From: Bryobacterales bacterium
GTDB taxonomy: Bacteria; Acidobacteriota; Terriglobia; Bryobacterales; Bryobacteraceae
Direction: 5' to 3'
Assembly: GCA_947467185.1 (NCBI GenBank)
Contig: CANIHR010000009.1
Location: forward strand, 1-42,950
DNA length: 42,950 nt
Shown: one piece after another, positions 15,983-24,087 of the stretch
Numbering within the stretch: position 1 is the stretch's first letter
How the letters are laid out: each line of letters starts with the position of its first letter
The notes under the pieces: generated by a model
Database searches by the model: none
What the model saw: only the letters and a program-made list of their open reading frames with translations
What the model was told of the DNA's origin: nothing
Position numbers and translations under genes: made by a program

Positions 15983-17544
15983 GCGCGGGGTTCCTTTGGC
16001 AGGCAGAGGGTGAAGGTGGCGCCCTGGCCTGGACTGCTGACGACGGTAACGGTGCCACCGTGAGCTTCCGCGATGCGCCGAACGACCGAGAGGCCGATAC
16101 CGCTGCCTGGTTTCTGGGCGTCCATGGCCGATTTGGCGCGATAGAAGGGTTCGAAGATGCGGCTCAGGTCGGCACGTTCGATGCCGGCACCGCGGTCGGC
16201 AATGGAGATAGCGACCGAGGTGGCGTCCTGTGATGCCGTAATGCCGAGCCAATGGCCGGACGCGCCGTACTTGCAGGCGTTACCGATGAGGTTGCGGAGG
16301 GCCTGTTCGAGCCACGCAGGATCACCGGAGATTTGCGGCAGGTCACCCGAGATTTGTGTTTCGGCGGTGCACTTCGCCTGCTCGATTTCGAGGCGGCAGG
16401 AAGCGAGGGCATGATTAATGAGATCGGCCACCGAAAGCGACTGAGGATTCGGTGGTTTGGAGCGGTGTTCGAGGCCCGACCAGGTGAGGACGTCATCCAC
16501 CATACGGCTGAGGCGGCGAGATTCCTTACGGATCATGGCTCCGTATTTGGGGACAGAGTCGGCGGAGACGATACCTTCCGCGAGATTGTCGGCCGCCGAG
16601 GCGACGACCGCGATGGGGGTTCGGAGTTCGTGGGAGATACCGGCCACGAATTCCATGCGAAGCCGGGCGAGTTTTTCGCTGCGGCGGGCGGCGAGGATGA
16701 GGAACGCGCTGCTGAGGCCGAGGAGGCCAAGACCGGAGAAGCTGATGAGCAGATCGCGACGCTGGGTGGCGGCAACAACGTCATCCAGTGAACCACTCTG
16801 GCGTCGAATCTGGAGCAGGTTCACGCCGAGATCGGCACGATTGAGGGGGCCGCGCCCGGCGGGGTCAGCCAGAAGGGCGACTTCCATGTCGGGGTGGATG
16901 AAATCGGCGGGTGACGACTGGAAATAGACTTCGCCGTTACGGAGGACGCGAACAGCCCAGGTGGAGCCGTCGCCGAAGTAGCGCTTCGCGAGCTGCGGCA
17001 GAAGGCGTTGGCGGATGGTGTCGAGGTCGAGGATGGCAATGCGGTACCGGATGGGTGGGCGAGCTCCGGCGAACGCCGGGGGCGCGAACATGCCGCGGCC
17101 AGGCGGGGGGCCTCCGGGGAGCTGAACCACCGCGATGGACGGATCGCTCGGGAGCGCGGTGCCGGCTTCGAGGGCTTCGCGAATGGGATCAAGGTTCGCG
17201 GGCCAGTCAAGACCACGCATTTCATGGGCCTCGCGATCAAATTCGAGCAGAGCGAAACCGACGGGGGTGCGCGCAGCTATGTAGGTGTGAGAAATGTAGG
17301 GCGAAGGTACGCCGGAACCTGGAGGTCCGCTGCCTTGCGGGGGCTGGAGGGCACCACGAAGTTCCTCATCGAAGTCGTCCCGGAAACTATTAGCGGAGTG
17401 TTCGAGGTCCGAGTGGATTTGCTGACGGGCCGCGCGGCCAACTTCGCCGATCCAGTGGTACTGGAGGATGCCAAGGACGGGCAGCAGAACCGCGGTGCAG
17501 ACGATAGTCGCGGTGAGGATGTTGCGCTGGCGCCGGGCGGGCAT
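15979..17544 (-). CDS. Membrane sensor histidine kinase
   Basis: A 521-residue sensor kinase. Two transmembrane helices (about 9-30 and 266-286) flank a periplasmic domain of roughly 235 residues with no recognisable named fold; it contains a Gly/Pro-rich loop (PGGPPPGRG near 143-151). The HisKA segment holds H305 in GISHELRTP, and the ATPase domain shows the N box NLIGNACKYG near 418-427, DRGAGI at 450-455 and GSGIGLS at 480-486. It would phosphorylate the response regulator encoded immediately downstream. The start is ATG at 17544; a divergent regulatory region separates it from a Spy/CpxP-like gene, an arrangement reminiscent of envelope-stress systems such as CpxAR-CpxP and BaeSR-Spy. Confidence 0.94.
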   Translation of the reverse strand: MPARRQRNILTATIVCTAVLLPVLGILQYHWIGEVGRAARQQIHSDLEHSANSFRDDFDEELRGALQPPQGSGPPGSGVPSPYISHTYIAARTPVGFALLEFDREAHEMRGLDWPANLDPIREALEAGTALPSDPSIAVVQLPGGPPPGRGMFAPPAFAGARPPIRYRIAILDLDTIRQRLLPQLAKRYFGDGSTWAVRVLRNGEVYFQSSPADFIHPDMEVALLADPAGRGPLNRADLGVNLLQIRRQSGSLDDVVAATQRRDLLISFSGLGLLGLSSAFLILAARRSEKLARLRMEFVAGISHELRTPIAVVASAADNLAEGIVSADSVPKYGAMIRKESRRLSRMVDDVLTWSGLEHRSKPPNPQSLSVADLINHALASCRLEIEQAKCTAETQISGDLPQISGDPAWLEQALRNLIGNACKYGASGHWLGITASQDATSVAISIADRGAGIERADLSRIFEPFYRAKSAMDAQKPGSGIGLSVVRRIAEAHGGTVTVVSSPGQGATFTLCLPKEPRA

Positions 17545-17574
17545 GGCTTTATAGTAGCGGCCCCGGAGACGGTG

Positions 17575-17605
17575 GAATGTTAAGTCGCGGCAAATGAATG
17601 TTAAG
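17575..17605. promoter_or_regulatory. Tandem direct repeats, candidate response-regulator binding site
   Basis: Two perfect copies of GAATGTTAAG lie at 17575-17584 and 17596-17605, 21 bases start to start, which is two helical turns. OmpR-family regulators typically bind such tandem 10-base half-sites as dimers on one face of DNA. The site sits 31 bases upstream of the kinase start and 101 bases upstream of the Spy-like start, so it could serve both divergent transcripts. Binding is inferred, not shown. Confidence 0.6.
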
Positions 17606-17705
17606 AGTGTAAACCCGTGGTTTTGCTTTCATTTAACCCACAGGGGGAGCGAAAGGCGCGTAAATGAAATTGCCGGGGGAAAACAACCGGCGAAGGAGAA
17701 ACGAC

Positions 17706-18281
17706 ATGAACTACACGACATTCTGCAAGACTCTGGTAATCGCTTCGATGGCGACGGCAATGGCCATCGCGCAGCCTCCCGGACGGGGCTTTGGACCGCC
17801 CTCGACGACGAACGGCAGCCAGACTCAGACACCGACAGTGGATAACGTGAAGCAGTACCTGGGTCTGTCGGATACGGACGTCGCGAATCTGGAAGCACTG
17901 CATCAGGCGACCAGGCAGGCCATTCAGCCGCTGGCGGAGCAGTTGCACCAGCAGGAACAGACGCTGCGGCAGTCGATTCAGAATGGCAGCGCGACGGCGG
18001 CGACTATCGGCACGGCAACGCTGGCGATAGAGGCCCTTCGGAAGCAGATTGCGCAGAAGCAGGCTGACGCGCAGGTGAAGGCTGCGGCATCGTTGACGGC
18101 GGCGCAGCAGGCGAAGCTGAAGACGCTGCAGGCGGCGATGGCACTGGCTCCCACAATTCGGGAAGCTCATGTACTGGGGTTGGTGACGCCGCCCGAAGGT
18201 ATGGGACCTGGCGGTATGGGACCTGGCGCAATGGGAGGCTCTGGTGGCCGTGGCCCCGGCGGACGCGGACCGAACTTCTGA
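17706..18281 (+). CDS. Spy/CpxP-like periplasmic helical protein
   Basis: A 191-residue exported protein: signal peptide to about residue 22 (MNYTTFCKTLVIASMATAMAIAQ), a Gly/Pro-rich stretch, then a helical Gln/Ala-rich core (VKQYLGLSDTDVANLEALHQ..., LTAAQQAKLKTLQ) typical of Spy/CpxP or heavy-metal-resistance LTxxQ proteins, and a C-terminal tail of GMGPGG and GRGPGGRGP units. Spy-type proteins are ATP-independent periplasmic chaperones that also feed back on sensor kinases. The ATG at 17706 has a strong ribosome site (AAGGAG at 17693-17698) and starts the signal peptide, so a longer frame from 17664 is rejected. Position opposite a two-component operon, with shared direct repeats between them, supports control by that system. 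Confidence 0.82.
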   Translation: MNYTTFCKTLVIASMATAMAIAQPPGRGFGPPSTTNGSQTQTPTVDNVKQYLGLSDTDVANLEALHQATRQAIQPLAEQLHQQEQTLRQSIQNGSATAATIGTATLAIEALRKQIAQKQADAQVKAAASLTAAQQAKLKTLQAAMALAPTIREAHVLGLVTPPEGMGPGGMGPGAMGGSGGRGPGGRGPNF

Positions 18282-18285
18282 GCCG

Positions 18286-20022
18286 TTATTCGCCGCCCCG
18301 ACCCGACGCGCTCAGATTGTAGAGCGCGTCGAGTTCGGTGCGGAAGTTTTCCATGACCTGCTTGCGGCGGATCTTCATCGTCGCCGTCACTTCACCGTGG
18401 TCGATGGAGAGTTCGCGGGGCAGGATGCGGAACCGCTTCACCTGTTCGAACGGAGCGAGCTGCTTGTTGATGCGGGCCACGATCTTCTGGACTTCGGCCT
18501 GGACGGCAGGATCTTCGTGGGGAGGCTTTGCGGCATCGGCTCCGGGAAGGGTCTGGGCGACGGCGGCGTGGACGGTGATGAGCGCAACCAGGTGGGGCAA
18601 TCGGTCGCCGGCCAGCAGAATCTGGTTGATGAGCGGTTCGAACTTGAACTGGGCTTCCACGCGCGCAGGGAAAATCTTCTTGCCATTGGAGGAGACGATC
18701 AGTTCCTTGCTGCGGCCGGTGATGTGGATGTAGCCTTCGGGGTCGATGGTGCCGATGTCGCCGGTGTGGAGCCAGCCGCCTTCGAAGAGCGCAGCAGTGG
18801 CTTCGGGATCCTTGTAGTAGCCGCTGGAGAGCGCCGGACTCTTGATAAGCAGTTCGCCTTCTTCAGAGACCGAGAATTCGACGCCGGGGAGAACTTTACC
18901 GATGCTGCCGGGGCGGGGGGCATCCACCGGGTTGATGGTGGCGACGCCACCTTCGGTGAGACCGAAGGCTTCGATGAGCGGGATGCCGATGGCGTCGTAA
19001 AACTCCATGAGGTCAGCGCCGAGCGGGGCGGCTCCGGAGACAGCGAGGCGAAGGCGTCCGCCGAGGCGTTCCCGGATCTTGCTGAAGATGACTTTGTTCG
19101 CGAGTTTGAGAGGTGCCGAGATGCGCCACGGCACGGACTTGCCGGCATGTTTGTAACGGGCCGCGGCGAGACCAAGGGCCAGGGCACCATAGAAGGCCTT
19201 CTGGGCGAGCGGAGACTTCTTGAGAACCTCGGTCCGGATGCTGCTGTACATACGCTCCCAGACGCGGGGCGGGGCCAGGAAGAACGTGGGGCGGACGGCC
19301 TTGATTTCGTTCGGCAGGCGGGCCAGGTTTTCCGCAAATGACACCATTGTGCCGGTGCGAATCGGCAAAAGCTCCACGCCGATTCGCTGCGCGATGTGGG
19401 CGGAGGGCAGGAAGGCTACGGTGCAGTCTTCGGGGCCAAGCGGCACCACGCCGGGGGCCATGTTGACGTTGCCGGCGAGGGAACCCTGAGTGGCCATCAC
19501 CATCTTGGGGTCACCGGTGGCGCCGGAGGTGAGGTAGAGGATAGCGTTGTCGGCGGGTGCGACTTCGGCGGCGAACCGGCCGTGGGTTCGGAGGTCGGCG
19601 AGAGAAAGGTAGCCTTCCGCAGTGCCTTCCATCAGGATGATGTGGCTGACGGGCGCGGTCTTCACCTTCGCCAGCATTTTGGCGTTTTCGACGAAGAGGA
19701 TTTTCGCGTCGGCGCGGGCTACGGTAGCGACGAGTTCCTCGGGCGGGTAGCTGGGGTAGAGCGCGGCGGCGACCGAGCCGTTCATCATGATGCCCTGGTC
19801 GACCAGGTAGAACTCAGCGGTGGTTTCCGAACAGATGGCGACGTGGTCGCCCTTACCGATGCCGAGCGACTTCAGGCCGGCGGCGATCTCTTCGGCGGCG
19901 GCCAGATATTGGTTCCACGTCCAGGTTTGAACATTCTTGCCGGAGGGCTGACGAAGGGCAATGCGTTCGCCATGTTCCGCCGCAGCGTTGCGGAGGAGTT
20001 GTGGAACTGTATTCGCGTCCAT
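18286..20022 (-). CDS. Long-chain fatty acid-CoA ligase (AMP-forming)
   Basis: A 578-residue ANL-superfamily ligase of the FadD15-like type. The nucleotide loop is LYLTSGATGDPKMVM near residue 163, deviating from the usual TSGTTGxPKG in two places; later motifs are LPSAHIAQRI near 210, SGAAPLG near 330, EAFGLTEG near 354, GWLHTGDIG near 416 and the GRSKELIVSSNGKKI hinge near 432. It activates fatty acids as acyl-AMP then acyl-CoA. It lies 14 bases downstream of an acyltransferase of the PlsC family on the same strand, which is a sensible pairing for recycling or importing fatty acids into phospholipid. The lost Thr and Gly in the nucleotide loop may slightly alter activity, but all other motifs are intact. 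Confidence 0.92.
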   Translation of the reverse strand: MDANTVPQLLRNAAAEHGERIALRQPSGKNVQTWTWNQYLAAAEEIAAGLKSLGIGKGDHVAICSETTAEFYLVDQGIMMNGSVAAALYPSYPPEELVATVARADAKILFVENAKMLAKVKTAPVSHIILMEGTAEGYLSLADLRTHGRFAAEVAPADNAILYLTSGATGDPKMVMATQGSLAGNVNMAPGVVPLGPEDCTVAFLPSAHIAQRIGVELLPIRTGTMVSFAENLARLPNEIKAVRPTFFLAPPRVWERMYSSIRTEVLKKSPLAQKAFYGALALGLAAARYKHAGKSVPWRISAPLKLANKVIFSKIRERLGGRLRLAVSGAAPLGADLMEFYDAIGIPLIEAFGLTEGGVATINPVDAPRPGSIGKVLPGVEFSVSEEGELLIKSPALSSGYYKDPEATAALFEGGWLHTGDIGTIDPEGYIHITGRSKELIVSSNGKKIFPARVEAQFKFEPLINQILLAGDRLPHLVALITVHAAVAQTLPGADAAKPPHEDPAVQAEVQKIVARINKQLAPFEQVKRFRILPRELSIDHGEVTATMKIRRKQVMENFRTELDALYNLSASGRGGE

Positions 20023-20036
20023 TGAGAACCAGTCTA

Positions 20037-20765
20037 TTATTCCGACTCGTCCACAACCTGGTCGGCCAGAATCGCGACCATGTCCTGCATCTCCTGCGTC
20101 AGCTTGCCGCGGCTCTGGAGGGTCATACCTTTGGTCTCAATGGGGTCGCCGATGCGGAGTTCCACGGGACCGCCACGAACGCGCCAGTGGTGCATGGGGA
20201 GCGCGCGGCGAGTGAAGCGAAGGCCGATGGGCACCACGGGGACCTGGGCCTTAATCGCGATGTAGGCCGCACCCTCTTTGAAAGGCTTCATGTCGTGTTC
20301 GGTGCGCGCGCCTTCCGGGAAGAGCAGGGCCGAGACGCCGGTTTCCTGAATCATTTTGGCGCCGGCACCCATGGACTTCAGGGATTTGCGGACGTCGTCA
20401 CGCACGACCGGAATATGGCCGGCGCGGGCGAGATGCCAGCCCATGAACGGGATCGAAAACAGCCCGACGGTGGCAAAAAAGCGGAACTGGTGGGGCAGCG
20501 TCGACAGGATGACCGGGGTATCGAAATAGCTGGCGTGGTTGCAGGCGAAGACGTAAGTGCCTTCGGGGTCGAGCTTTTCGAGGCCGGTGACTTCCACCTG
20601 AACGAAGGCAACCTTAACGAGAAATCTGGCCCAGGCCTGTGCGATCTTGTGCTGCGTAAAGCCCTTCCGGTCCCACAGGGAGGAGAGAAGAGAGATGCTG
20701 CCAAAGATGATCGTGCTGAAGATGATGCCAGGGGCAGTGATGAAGATTGCTCGAAGGTTCCACAC
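20037..20765 (-). CDS. PlsC-type 1-acylglycerol-3-phosphate acyltransferase
   Basis: A membrane-bound acyltransferase of about 242 residues. The catalytic HX4D is H77-D82 in NHASYFD, and the phosphate-binding motif FPEGAR is at 149-154, with VPVVPIGL downstream. An N-terminal hydrophobic helix (APGIIFSTIIFGSISLL) anchors it. It would acylate lysophosphatidate or a related lysolipid at the inner membrane. The start is uncertain: GTG at 20765 has an AGGA nine bases upstream and leaves a normal promoter region for the divergent cytochrome; the longer frame to GTG 20864 would occupy nearly all of that region and adds a Pro/Arg-rich stretch not typical of the family. It is the first gene of a two-gene minus-strand unit with the acyl-CoA ligase. 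Confidence 0.88.
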   Translation of the reverse strand: MWNLRAIFITAPGIIFSTIIFGSISLLSSLWDRKGFTQHKIAQAWARFLVKVAFVQVEVTGLEKLDPEGTYVFACNHASYFDTPVILSTLPHQFRFFATVGLFSIPFMGWHLARAGHIPVVRDDVRKSLKSMGAGAKMIQETGVSALLFPEGARTEHDMKPFKEGAAYIAIKAQVPVVPIGLRFTRRALPMHHWRVRGGPVELRIGDPIETKGMTLQSRGKLTQEMQDMVAILADQVVDESE

Positions 20766-20816
20766 GGTGAGAATTCCTATTATCGGCTGAAGGCTTCGTT
20801 CGCGTGGGGGAGGCTC

Positions 20817-20845
20817 TCGACTCACGGCCTGGATTCTTGTAGACT
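20817..20845 (+). promoter_or_regulatory. Possible promoter for the monoheme cytochrome gene
   Basis: TCGACT at 20817-20822 and TAGACT at 20840-20845 are 17 bases apart, each matching four of six bases of the housekeeping consensus. A good ribosome site (GGGAGAGG) follows before the ATG at 20870. Weak, motif-only evidence. Confidence 0.3.
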
Positions 20846-20869
20846 GGAGGCAGGGAGAGGACACCTATC

Positions 20870-21196
20870 ATGAAGAAATCTCAATATTTAGCTATTACCG
20901 TTGCCCTGATCGCCGGGTCCGTCCAGGCCTATGCGCAGAAGGGTGATGCGGCCAAGGGTAAGGCCGTGTTCGAACAGTGTTCCGTTTGTCACAACGCGGA
21001 TTCAGCCGAACAGAAGATGGGCCCTGGTCTGAAGGGTCTGTACAAAGTGGCGAAGCTGAAGTCGACCGGCAAGGCCCCGACCGACGCGACCGTTGGCGGC
21101 AAGATCGATGAAGGCGGCAACGGCATGCCCGCTTACAAGGACATGCTGAACGCGAAGGAAAAGGCCGACCTGCTGGCCTACCTGCACACGCTGTAA
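20870..21196 (+). CDS. Small periplasmic monoheme cytochrome c
   Basis: A 108-residue class I cytochrome c with a signal peptide ending near residue 22 (VQAYAQ). Heme attachment is C37-S-V-C40-H41, and M86 in GNGMPAYKDML is the likely sixth ligand. The length and the GPGLKGLYK segment match mitochondrial-type soluble cytochromes. It would carry electrons in the periplasm between dehydrogenases and terminal oxidases. It is a single-gene unit with its own upstream ribosome site (GGGAGAGG, ten bases before the ATG) and a strong terminator immediately after. Candidate donors in the window are the quinoproteins at 29355 and 38750, but no direct link is shown. Confidence 0.92.
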   Translation: MKKSQYLAITVALIAGSVQAYAQKGDAAKGKAVFEQCSVCHNADSAEQKMGPGLKGLYKVAKLKSTGKAPTDATVGGKIDEGGNGMPAYKDMLNAKEKADLLAYLHTL

Positions 21197-21216
21197 GCTG
21201 TTTTGAAAAATCAGAG

Positions 21217-21250
21217 AGGCCGTTGCACCCCTGGTGCGGCGGCCTTTTTT
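21217..21250 (+). terminator. Rho-independent terminator after the cytochrome c gene
   Basis: AGGCCG (21217-21222) pairs with CGGCCT (21240-21245), continued by two wobble-type positions and GCACC (21225-21229) with GGTGC (21233-21237) around a three-base loop. Six T residues follow at 21245-21250. On the other strand the stem is followed by a short T run too, so it may also stop the convergent MerR-CxxC unit. Confidence 0.88.
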
Positions 21251-21253
21251 GTT

Positions 21254-21454
21254 TTAGTCGTCGCCGCGAAGCCAGAGCATCAGCTTTGTGATGGGGTTCG
21301 TGGGCACGCGCCCACCACAAACGACACACTTACCCGACCCCTTGCAGGCCTCGCAAAGGTCACCGGGAACGTTGAAATGAGTGTTTTTGCCGCTGCCAAA
21401 GCAATCCGGGCATCTGCCGGTCTGCTTGCAGTGCAGGCACTTGCCGCCGCCCAT
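21254..21454 (-). CDS. Small CxxC-rich zinc-finger-like protein
   Basis: A 66-residue protein with four CxxC pairs: C6/C9, C15/C18, C34/C37 and C43/C46. The spacing and glycines (CPDCFGSGK, CEACKGSGK) resemble the CxxCxGxG repeats of the DnaJ cysteine-rich domain, which binds two zinc ions, but there is no J domain. The remaining C-terminus is short and ends KLMLWLRGDD. It lies six bases downstream of the MerR-type regulator on the same strand and ends at the bidirectional-looking terminator. Possible roles are zinc storage, a protein-binding adaptor or a regulator partner; none can be chosen from sequence. Its reality is supported by the regular cysteine pattern and tight operon spacing. Confidence 0.72.
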   Translation of the reverse strand: MGGGKCLHCKQTGRCPDCFGSGKNTHFNVPGDLCEACKGSGKCVVCGGRVPTNPITKLMLWLRGDD

Positions 21455-21460
21455 ACGAAA

Positions 21461-21967
21461 TTACCCAACGCGACGGCGGGTTGCGACCTGCGGGGTGCTT
21501 TCCGACGAAGCGGGTTTGCGGTCAATCGGTTCTTTGGCCCGCTTCAGTTGATCGGTGACACAGACAAGGAACATAGGCTGGTCGGCGTTACGGAAGATGT
21601 CGATGATGCGGCCGGGCTGATCTTCCAGATAGATGTTCTTGCCGTCGGTGATGAGGTGGATTTCGCTCTCGGTACCCGAGGCGTCAGCCAGGCGCTTGCC
21701 CATCTCCTTCTGCAGGAAACGCAGAACACGGCGGATCTTTTGCAGCGAGAAACCCTTGCGGCGCAGCTCAGCGATAACGGAAACTTCGACGACTTCGTTC
21801 TCCAGATACACGCGGCGGTGGCCCTGATGGCTGGGGGATACGACGTGACGCTCGTCCCACCACTGGAGCTGGCGCAGACTTACGCCGGCAATGCGTGCAA
21901 CGTCCCCGCTGGAAAATAAGCCAGCTTCGGGCGCGGCGACGGAGACTTCATCTTTTGTTTTGAACAT
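21461..21967 (-). CDS. MerR-family transcriptional regulator
   Basis: A 168-residue DNA-binding protein. The winged helix-turn-helix spans about residues 17-86: LFSSGDVARIAGVSLRQLQWWDE, HRRVYLENEV, then RRKGFSLQKIRRVLRFLQ. The C-terminal part (about 90-150) has mixed strands, ITDGKNIYLEDQPGRIIDIF, rather than the long dimerisation helix and metal-binding cysteines of MerR or ZntR, so the effector is probably not a metal ion. MerR proteins usually twist a promoter with a long spacer to activate it. The gene is first in a two-gene unit with the CxxC protein and is divergent from the FMN oxidase gene (109 bases between), which is its most likely local target. A TAGAAT hexamer at 22001-22006 (minus) may be its own -10 element. 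Confidence 0.88.
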   Translation of the reverse strand: MFKTKDEVSVAAPEAGLFSSGDVARIAGVSLRQLQWWDERHVVSPSHQGHRRVYLENEVVEVSVIAELRRKGFSLQKIRRVLRFLQKEMGKRLADASGTESEIHLITDGKNIYLEDQPGRIIDIFRNADQPMFLVCVTDQLKRAKEPIDRKPASSESTPQVATRRRVG

Positions 21968-22085
21968 TTCCCAATGCCCCTGTACCTTTAGATCTCCTGG
22001 ATTCTACCAGATTTGGGACAGTGTGTGTTGTGGCACGTCGCCGGGCACCCGGGTTTTGTGATACATCTGACTTACCGTGAACGCC

Positions 22086-23270
22086 ATGAATCGACGACAG
22101 GCAGTCCGCCAGCTGGCTCAGTTTTTTGCGGCCTCGCCGCTTTTTGCCGACAGGAAATACAGTGACCCGACCGATGCGCTGCACGACGCGGTGAACGTTT
22201 TCGACTTCGAGCGGATGGCGAAAGCGAAGATGGATCCGCTGGCGTGGGACTACGTGGATGAGGGGTCGGAGGATGAGGCGGCGCTGAAGGCGAACCGGGC
22301 GGCGTTTGAACAACTGATCATCCGGCCGCATTTTCTGGACCGGGATGTGAGCCATGTGGACGTCTCGACCACACTGTTCGGGAAGAAGTTGCCACAGCCG
22401 ATTTACCTGTGTCCGACGGGCGGCAAGAACTGCGTCATGAAAGACGGCGAGAAGGAGACGGCAATCGCGGCGGGCGCTCAGAACACCATGATGGTGACCA
22501 GCGGCGGGATTGACGACGTCTTGCGGTCGGGTAAGGGGCCGAAGGTCTGGTGGCAGTTCACGACGGCTGCAGAGTTCCGGTCGAAAGACAAGATGGCCGA
22601 TTTCGCGGCGAGCCTGAAGGACCGGGGCTGCACGGGAATCTCGGTCACGGTGGACATCTATCACGTCTCGCACCGGGAGCGGAGCATGCACAACGGGCTG
22701 GTGCGGAGCTGGTGCAATCTAAACGGGATTCCGCGCAAGGCGAGCGGTGCACTGGACTACAAACCGGACGATATTCTGTGGGCCAGCGGGGAGATGCCGC
22801 CTGCACTGCGCTTCCCTACCCCAACGTGGGACACACTGCGGCAGTTGCATGAAGCGGCGGATATGCCGGTGATTGTGAAGGGTGTGCTGACCGGTGAGGA
22901 CACGGAGAAGGCCGTGAAGTACGGGCTTTCGGGCGTAGTGGTTTCGAACCACGGGGCGCGGCAGATGGATCAGGTGGGCGGCACGATTGAAGCTCTGCCG
23001 GAGTGCGTGCAGGCCGCAAACGGCAAGATCCCGGTCCTGATCGACGGCGGGTTCCGGCGCGGGACGGACGTATTCAAGGCGTTGGCGCTTGGGGCGTCGG
23101 CGGTAGGAATTGGGCGACCGTACCTGTGGGGTCTCGCGGCGTTCGGGAACCGGGGTGTGGCGCGGGTGATCGAACTGCTGCGGGCGGAACTGGCGACCGA
23201 CATGGGCATGTCCGGAGTATCCGCCGTATCGCAGCTCGACCGATCGTTTGTTAGATCTCGACGCGGCTAA
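22086..23270 (+). CDS. FMN-dependent alpha-hydroxyacid oxidase/dehydrogenase, Tat-like N-terminus
   Basis: A 394-residue member of the LldD/glycolate oxidase family. Landmarks: DFERMAKAKMDPLAWDYVDEGSEDE near 45-70 in place of the usual AGD/E motif, ICPTGG-like YLCPTGG near 122, TVDIYHVSHRER near 200, VIVKGVLTGEDTEKAVKYG near 265, catalytic histidine and arginine in VSNHGARQMD near 291, and DGGFRRGTDVFKALALGA near 325. It would oxidise an L-2-hydroxyacid such as lactate. N-terminal MNRRQAVRQLAQFFAASPLFA looks like a twin-arginine signal, unusual for a family that is mostly cytoplasmic. GTG at 22077 is an alternative start adding three residues. It overlaps the convergent anti-sigma gene by 20 bases. 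Confidence 0.88.
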   Translation: MNRRQAVRQLAQFFAASPLFADRKYSDPTDALHDAVNVFDFERMAKAKMDPLAWDYVDEGSEDEAALKANRAAFEQLIIRPHFLDRDVSHVDVSTTLFGKKLPQPIYLCPTGGKNCVMKDGEKETAIAAGAQNTMMVTSGGIDDVLRSGKGPKVWWQFTTAAEFRSKDKMADFAASLKDRGCTGISVTVDIYHVSHRERSMHNGLVRSWCNLNGIPRKASGALDYKPDDILWASGEMPPALRFPTPTWDTLRQLHEAADMPVIVKGVLTGEDTEKAVKYGLSGVVVSNHGARQMDQVGGTIEALPECVQAANGKIPVLIDGGFRRGTDVFKALALGASAVGIGRPYLWGLAAFGNRGVARVIELLRAELATDMGMSGVSAVSQLDRSFVRSRRG

Positions 23271-24087
23271 AGACTTCGCGCAGTTCCGGAGTCATGGCCC
23301 GCATCGCAGCCATGTTTTCGGCATCACCTGTATTGGAGATCAGGTAAGCAAGGTAGTGGCCGGTTTCAAAGCCCGCGACCTGGAAGCCTTCCGGGTTCGC
23401 GGCGAACAGCCGGGTCCCGGCTTCGGTGACAACAGATTGCAAGTCGTTCTCAAAGGCTTCACCTTTGCCGCGCGGGGTGATGACAAGGGAGATCAACTTG
23501 TCGCCGTTGCGTGCGACCACGTGGATATATTTGCGGTCTTTGAACTGGCAGCGGTGCGCTTCGATGACGTGAAGCCCCAGGGGGACGTGGGTCTGGACGA
23601 TGCGGACCAGGCCACCGAAGTCTTTGCCGAGTTCGGCCGTGAGGGCTTCGAGGGTGGGCGCTTTCGCCGGGTACTTCTGGAACATGGCGCAATGGATGTG
23701 ATCCTGGAGACCGACCCGCAGGATGGGGAGGGCATGCCTGGTGGCGCGGGTAAGAACGGTGTCTTCGGATTCGGGGCGGAAGCGTTTGGCAAGCTGACCG
23801 CCACCAAAAACCACAGCGAGGACCGCGGCGGCGACAGCGAGAAGTTGCGGCCATCGCGAGGCTGTGGACTGGTGATCAAGGCTGGCGCGAACGCGGGCTG
23901 AAAGGTGACCGGGAACCGAGACGCTGTCGGCGACCCCACGAAGTTTTTGGCGCAGCGACTGGCGGCTGACCTGCAAAGCGCTGCATTCCGTGCACCCGGC
24001 CAGGTGCTGCGTAACGGCCTCGGTTGCCGGGCCCAATTCGCGGTCCAGGTAGCGATCCATGTGTACTCTCACCCATTCGCAGGTCAT
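23251..24087 (-). CDS. Anti-sigma factor with zinc-finger domain
   Basis: A 278-residue membrane protein. The N-terminal zf-HC2-type domain has C3, H28, C32 and C35 (HLAGCTEC), the usual zinc-binding set that holds the sigma factor. One transmembrane helix lies at about 80-99 (WPQLLAVAAAVLAVVFGGG), and about 180 extracytoplasmic residues follow with no recognised fold (FQKYPAKAPTLEAL, LGLHVIEAHRCQFKDRKYIHV). The ATG at 24087 is chosen because it overlaps the sigma factor stop (TGA at 24086-24084) and opens the zinc domain; the longer frame upstream is antisense noise over the sigma gene. It should sequester the partner sigma until a periplasmic signal releases it. The large outer domain is probably the sensor. 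Confidence 0.9.
   Translation of the reverse strand: MTCEWVRVHMDRYLDRELGPATEAVTQHLAGCTECSALQVSRQSLRQKLRGVADSVSVPGHLSARVRASLDHQSTASRWPQLLAVAAAVLAVVFGGGQLAKRFRPESEDTVLTRATRHALPILRVGLQDHIHCAMFQKYPAKAPTLEALTAELGKDFGGLVRIVQTHVPLGLHVIEAHRCQFKDRKYIHVVARNGDKLISLVITPRGKGEAFENDLQSVVTEAGTRLFAANPEGFQVAGFETGHYLAYLISNTGDAENMAAMRAMTPELREVFSRVEI

Noticed and set aside
18181-18280. Repeated GGTATGGGACCTGGCG units considered as a CRISPR-like or tandem repeat array
   Set aside because: They are short in-frame coding repeats for Gly-Met-Gly-Pro units at the C-terminus of the Spy-like protein, with no spacers.
22001-22006. TAGAAT (minus strand) as a firm MerR promoter
   Set aside because: No acceptable -35 element is found at 16-18 bases, so it is mentioned only within the gene entry.
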